Assembly (NCBI GenBank): GCA_016206755.1
Contig: JACQQZ010000047.1
Span: 1-6,886, forward strand
Direction: 5' to 3'
Source of the DNA: Candidatus Omnitrophota bacterium
GTDB taxonomy: Bacteria > Omnitrophota > Gorgyraeia > 1-14-0-20-64-10 > JACQQZ01
Length of the DNA: 6,886 nt
This document shows positions 5,068-6,886 of the stretch, in pieces (position 1 is the stretch's first letter; each line of letters begins with the position of its first letter). The notes under the pieces are model-generated. The model saw only the letters and a list, made by a program, of their open reading frames with translations, was not told where the DNA came from and searched no databases. The position numbers were made by a program, and so were the translations under genes.

Positions 5068-6381
5068 ATGAAAAAGATGTGGTGGTATGACGCGCTTTGG
5101 ATATTGACGATGCCGGTGTGGCTGGCCTTTTACATCTGGGTCAAGCGGCCGGGACATCCGGGCATCGCGCAGCGTTTCGGACGGTATCCGAAATCTTTTG
5201 TCGATGCCATTCCCTCCGGCGGCCGGCCGGTCTGGCTGCACGCGGTCAGCGTCGGAGAAGTCATTGCCGCTGCGCCGCTTCTGGAAGCGTTGCGCCGGAA
5301 GTATCCCAAAAAACGCTGGGTGGTTTCTACCGCCACTCCCACGGGACAAAAACTGGCCCGCGAGCGGCTGCCCCGGGACGTCGGGGTGTTTTTTGCTCCC
5401 TGGGACATCGGTTTTTGCGTTCAACGCGCCTTGACGGCCATTCACCCGTGTCTTTTTATCGGCATGGAAACTGAGCTGTGGCCCAATCTCCTTCTCAATC
5501 TTCAAGCGGCCGGCGTTCCTGTTGCCGTTGCCAACGGCAGGGTTTCCGACAGGGCTTTTCCCCGTTATCATGCATGGAAGGCCTTGTTCGCCCCGATTTT
5601 GCGCGGCGTCCGTTTTTGGGGGATGCAGACTTTGAAAGATGCCCAACGCATTGCCGACTTGGGAGCTTCTCCGCCGGCGGTTCATGTGACAGGGAATTTG
5701 AAAGCCGACGCCGCCATTCCGGTTTGGGATGACCAACAAATCGCAAAACTGCGGAGCGGTTTTGGTTTGGGTCCTCAGGTTCCGCTGTGGGTTGCCGGCA
5801 GCACGCATCCGGGCGAAGAGGAGATGATTGTCAGCGCTTTGCGTCAGGTGCAGATTGACCGCCCCGATCTGCGCTTGATGATCGCCCCCCGGCATCCGGA
5901 GCGCACGGGGGAAGTCGAGTCCCTGGTGCGCCGGGCGGGACTCACGCCGATTCGGCGTTCCAGCATGAAACGTCAACCGCTTGAACATTGGCAGGGGCAG
6001 GCCGTTTTGCTCATCGATACGCTGGGAGAATTGTCGAATCTGTACGGTTTGGCCGATTTTGTCTTTGTCGGCGGCAGTCTCGTTCCGCGAGGGGGGCACA
6101 ATTTGTTGGAGCCCGCGCAGCGCTCCAAACCGATCTTGACCGGTCCATACATGCACAACTTTCAATCGATCTTCGAGCTGCTCCAAGCGCAAGACGCCAT
6201 CCGGGTCGCTGCGACTTCGGAGAGTTTGGCGGCGGAGATTCGCCGGTGGCTTCGAGACCCCGGCTTGAGCCGTTCTTTGGGCGCGCGCGCCTGCGCGGCC
6301 GTTCGCTCTCAGGCGGGATCGGCTGAGAAAACAGTTGAGCTTCTCAGTGAAGCGTGCAGCTCTGTTCTCTCGGACAAATGA
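5068..6381 (+). CDS. waaA: 3-deoxy-D-manno-octulosonic acid (Kdo) transferase
   Basis: GT-B glycosyltransferase (family GT30) that adds Kdo from CMP-Kdo to the lipid A precursor at the inner face of the cytoplasmic membrane. From ATG 5068 it is 437 aa, normal for the family. A hydrophobic N-terminal anchor is seen at about 5-24. Motifs follow: VWLHAVSVGE with E64, the likely catalytic-base position of the family; ETELWPN (134-140); VTGNLKAD (207-214); AGSTHPGEE (243-251); APRHPER (273-279); DTLGELSNLYGLADFVFVGG (317-336); and GGHNLLEPA (342-350). The frame stays open upstream to ATG 4966, which overlaps the xerC stop. That start would add 34 residues encoded by the repeat in front of the anchor, so 5068 is preferred, although its Shine-Dalgarno is poor. 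Whether it adds one or two Kdo residues cannot be read here. Its stop overlaps lpxK (ATGA). Confidence 0.95.
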   Translation: MKKMWWYDALWILTMPVWLAFYIWVKRPGHPGIAQRFGRYPKSFVDAIPSGGRPVWLHAVSVGEVIAAAPLLEALRRKYPKKRWVVSTATPTGQKLARERLPRDVGVFFAPWDIGFCVQRALTAIHPCLFIGMETELWPNLLLNLQAAGVPVAVANGRVSDRAFPRYHAWKALFAPILRGVRFWGMQTLKDAQRIADLGASPPAVHVTGNLKADAAIPVWDDQQIAKLRSGFGLGPQVPLWVAGSTHPGEEEMIVSALRQVQIDRPDLRLMIAPRHPERTGEVESLVRRAGLTPIRRSSMKRQPLEHWQGQAVLLIDTLGELSNLYGLADFVFVGGSLVPRGGHNLLEPAQRSKPILTGPYMHNFQSIFELLQAQDAIRVAATSESLAAEIRRWLRDPGLSRSLGARACAAVRSQAGSAEKTVELLSEACSSVLSDK

Positions 6382-6886
6382 ACGGTCTTCGATCGGCTTT
6401 CCATCAGGTGATTGCGGGCCGGCCGCGCGGGGCAGGGCAGAAACTGCTCGGCGTTTTCTTGAAAATCGCTTCCGTCGGCTACGGCGCTGCCGTTGGACTC
6501 GTTCGTGCTTATGAAAAAAGCGCTCTGCGATCCCGCGCGTTGCCGTGTCCGGTCATCAGCGTCGGCAATCTCACCTGGGGAGGAACCGGCAAGACCCCTT
6601 TTACGATTTATCTGGCCGAGCGTTTCCTGCGCCAAGGAATTCGCGCCGCCGTTTTGACGCGAGGGTACGGCCAGGACGAGGTGGATCTGCTGCGCCGGCA
6701 GTTGCCGCAGGTGCCGGTTTATGTCGGACGCGATCGAATCCAAACAGGCCATCGAGCCATTCAGAAAGGCGCGCAGGTTTTGATTTTGGACGACGGATTT
6801 CAACACTGGCGCTTGCGCCGGGATCTCGATATCGTGCTGCTCAATGCCGCTGCCCCTTTTGGGAACGGCTGGATGCTGCCGGGGGG
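6378..6886 (+). CDS. lpxK: Tetraacyldisaccharide 4'-kinase LpxK (5' part, runs off window)
   Basis: Membrane-associated P-loop kinase that phosphorylates the 4' position of the tetraacyldisaccharide to give lipid IVA, just before the WaaA step. About 169 codons are present and the frame is open to the window edge, so the C-terminal half is missing. Motifs: an N-terminal amphipathic/hydrophobic segment (about 22-45), VISVGNLTWGGTGKTP (59-74, Walker A with K72), LTRGYG (93-98), DE (100-101), ILDDGFQHWRL (136-146), RRDLDIVLL (147-155) and FGNGWMLPG (161-169). The stretch between RGYG and the DE motif is almost absent, whereas E. coli LpxK has roughly 20 residues there. It starts at ATG 6378, overlapping the waaA stop, and has only a weak GGA upstream, so translation is probably coupled. 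Confidence 0.94.
   Translation, partial: MNGLRSAFHQVIAGRPRGAGQKLLGVFLKIASVGYGAAVGLVRAYEKSALRSRALPCPVISVGNLTWGGTGKTPFTIYLAERFLRQGIRAAVLTRGYGQDEVDLLRRQLPQVPVYVGRDRIQTGHRAIQKGAQVLILDDGFQHWRLRRDLDIVLLNAAAPFGNGWMLPG

Noticed and set aside
4942..6192. Minus-strand open frame of 416 codons opposite waaA
   Set aside because: The + strand product has all Kdo transferase motifs. The antisense protein is rich in Arg, Gln, Asn and Pro without recognisable domains, as expected for a shadow frame in GC-rich coding DNA.
1..6886. CRISPR array, tRNA, rRNA or phage/defence genes
   Set aside because: No spaced direct repeats, cloverleaf-like segments or matching protein motifs were seen. Apart from the short 5' leader and the xerC-waaA gap, nearly all sequence is taken by seven recognised genes.

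Overview
This 6.9 kb window is a compact, one-directional block of bacterial housekeeping genes. In order it holds aroK (shikimate kinase), dprA (DNA uptake/recombination mediator), a thiS-type sulfur carrier gene, topA (DNA topoisomerase I), a xerC-like tyrosine recombinase gene, waaA/kdtA (Kdo transferase) and the 5' part of lpxK (lipid A 4'-kinase), which runs off the right edge. All seven are on the + strand. Most junctions are stop/start overlaps or a few bases: dprA/thiS ATGA, thiS/topA GTGA, topA/xerC 3 bases, waaA/lpxK ATGA. This suggests one translationally coupled operon, or two joined at the xerC/waaA repeat.

The Kdo/lipid A genes show a diderm (LPS-bearing) bacterium. DNA is moderately GC-rich. 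The LpxK sequence, with a very short loop after RGYG and an ILDDGFQHW motif, reminds me of uncultured lineages such as Omnitrophota. That placement is from memory of family patterns and is only tentative.

The left 157 bases hold no gene I can support. They contain a 75-base palindromic repeat at 38-112 and the aroK leader. A second copy at 4974-5048 fills most of the gap between xerC and waaA, in opposite overall orientation. The copies match at 72 of 75 positions and each folds as a roughly 30-bp hairpin with a 6-base loop. They look like members of a dispersed REPIN/MITE-type family and are the most unusual structure in the window.

The genes fall into three themes: aromatic amino acid synthesis (aroK), chromosome handling (dprA, topA, xerC) and LPS inner core/lipid A assembly (waaA, lpxK). 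The thiS gene is the odd one. It stands apart from any other thiamin gene visible here, and its product ends Gly-Gly-Gly-Ala rather than at the free Gly-Gly such carriers need. I see no new defence or mobile system. The real leads are the palindromic element and the ThiS-like carrier.
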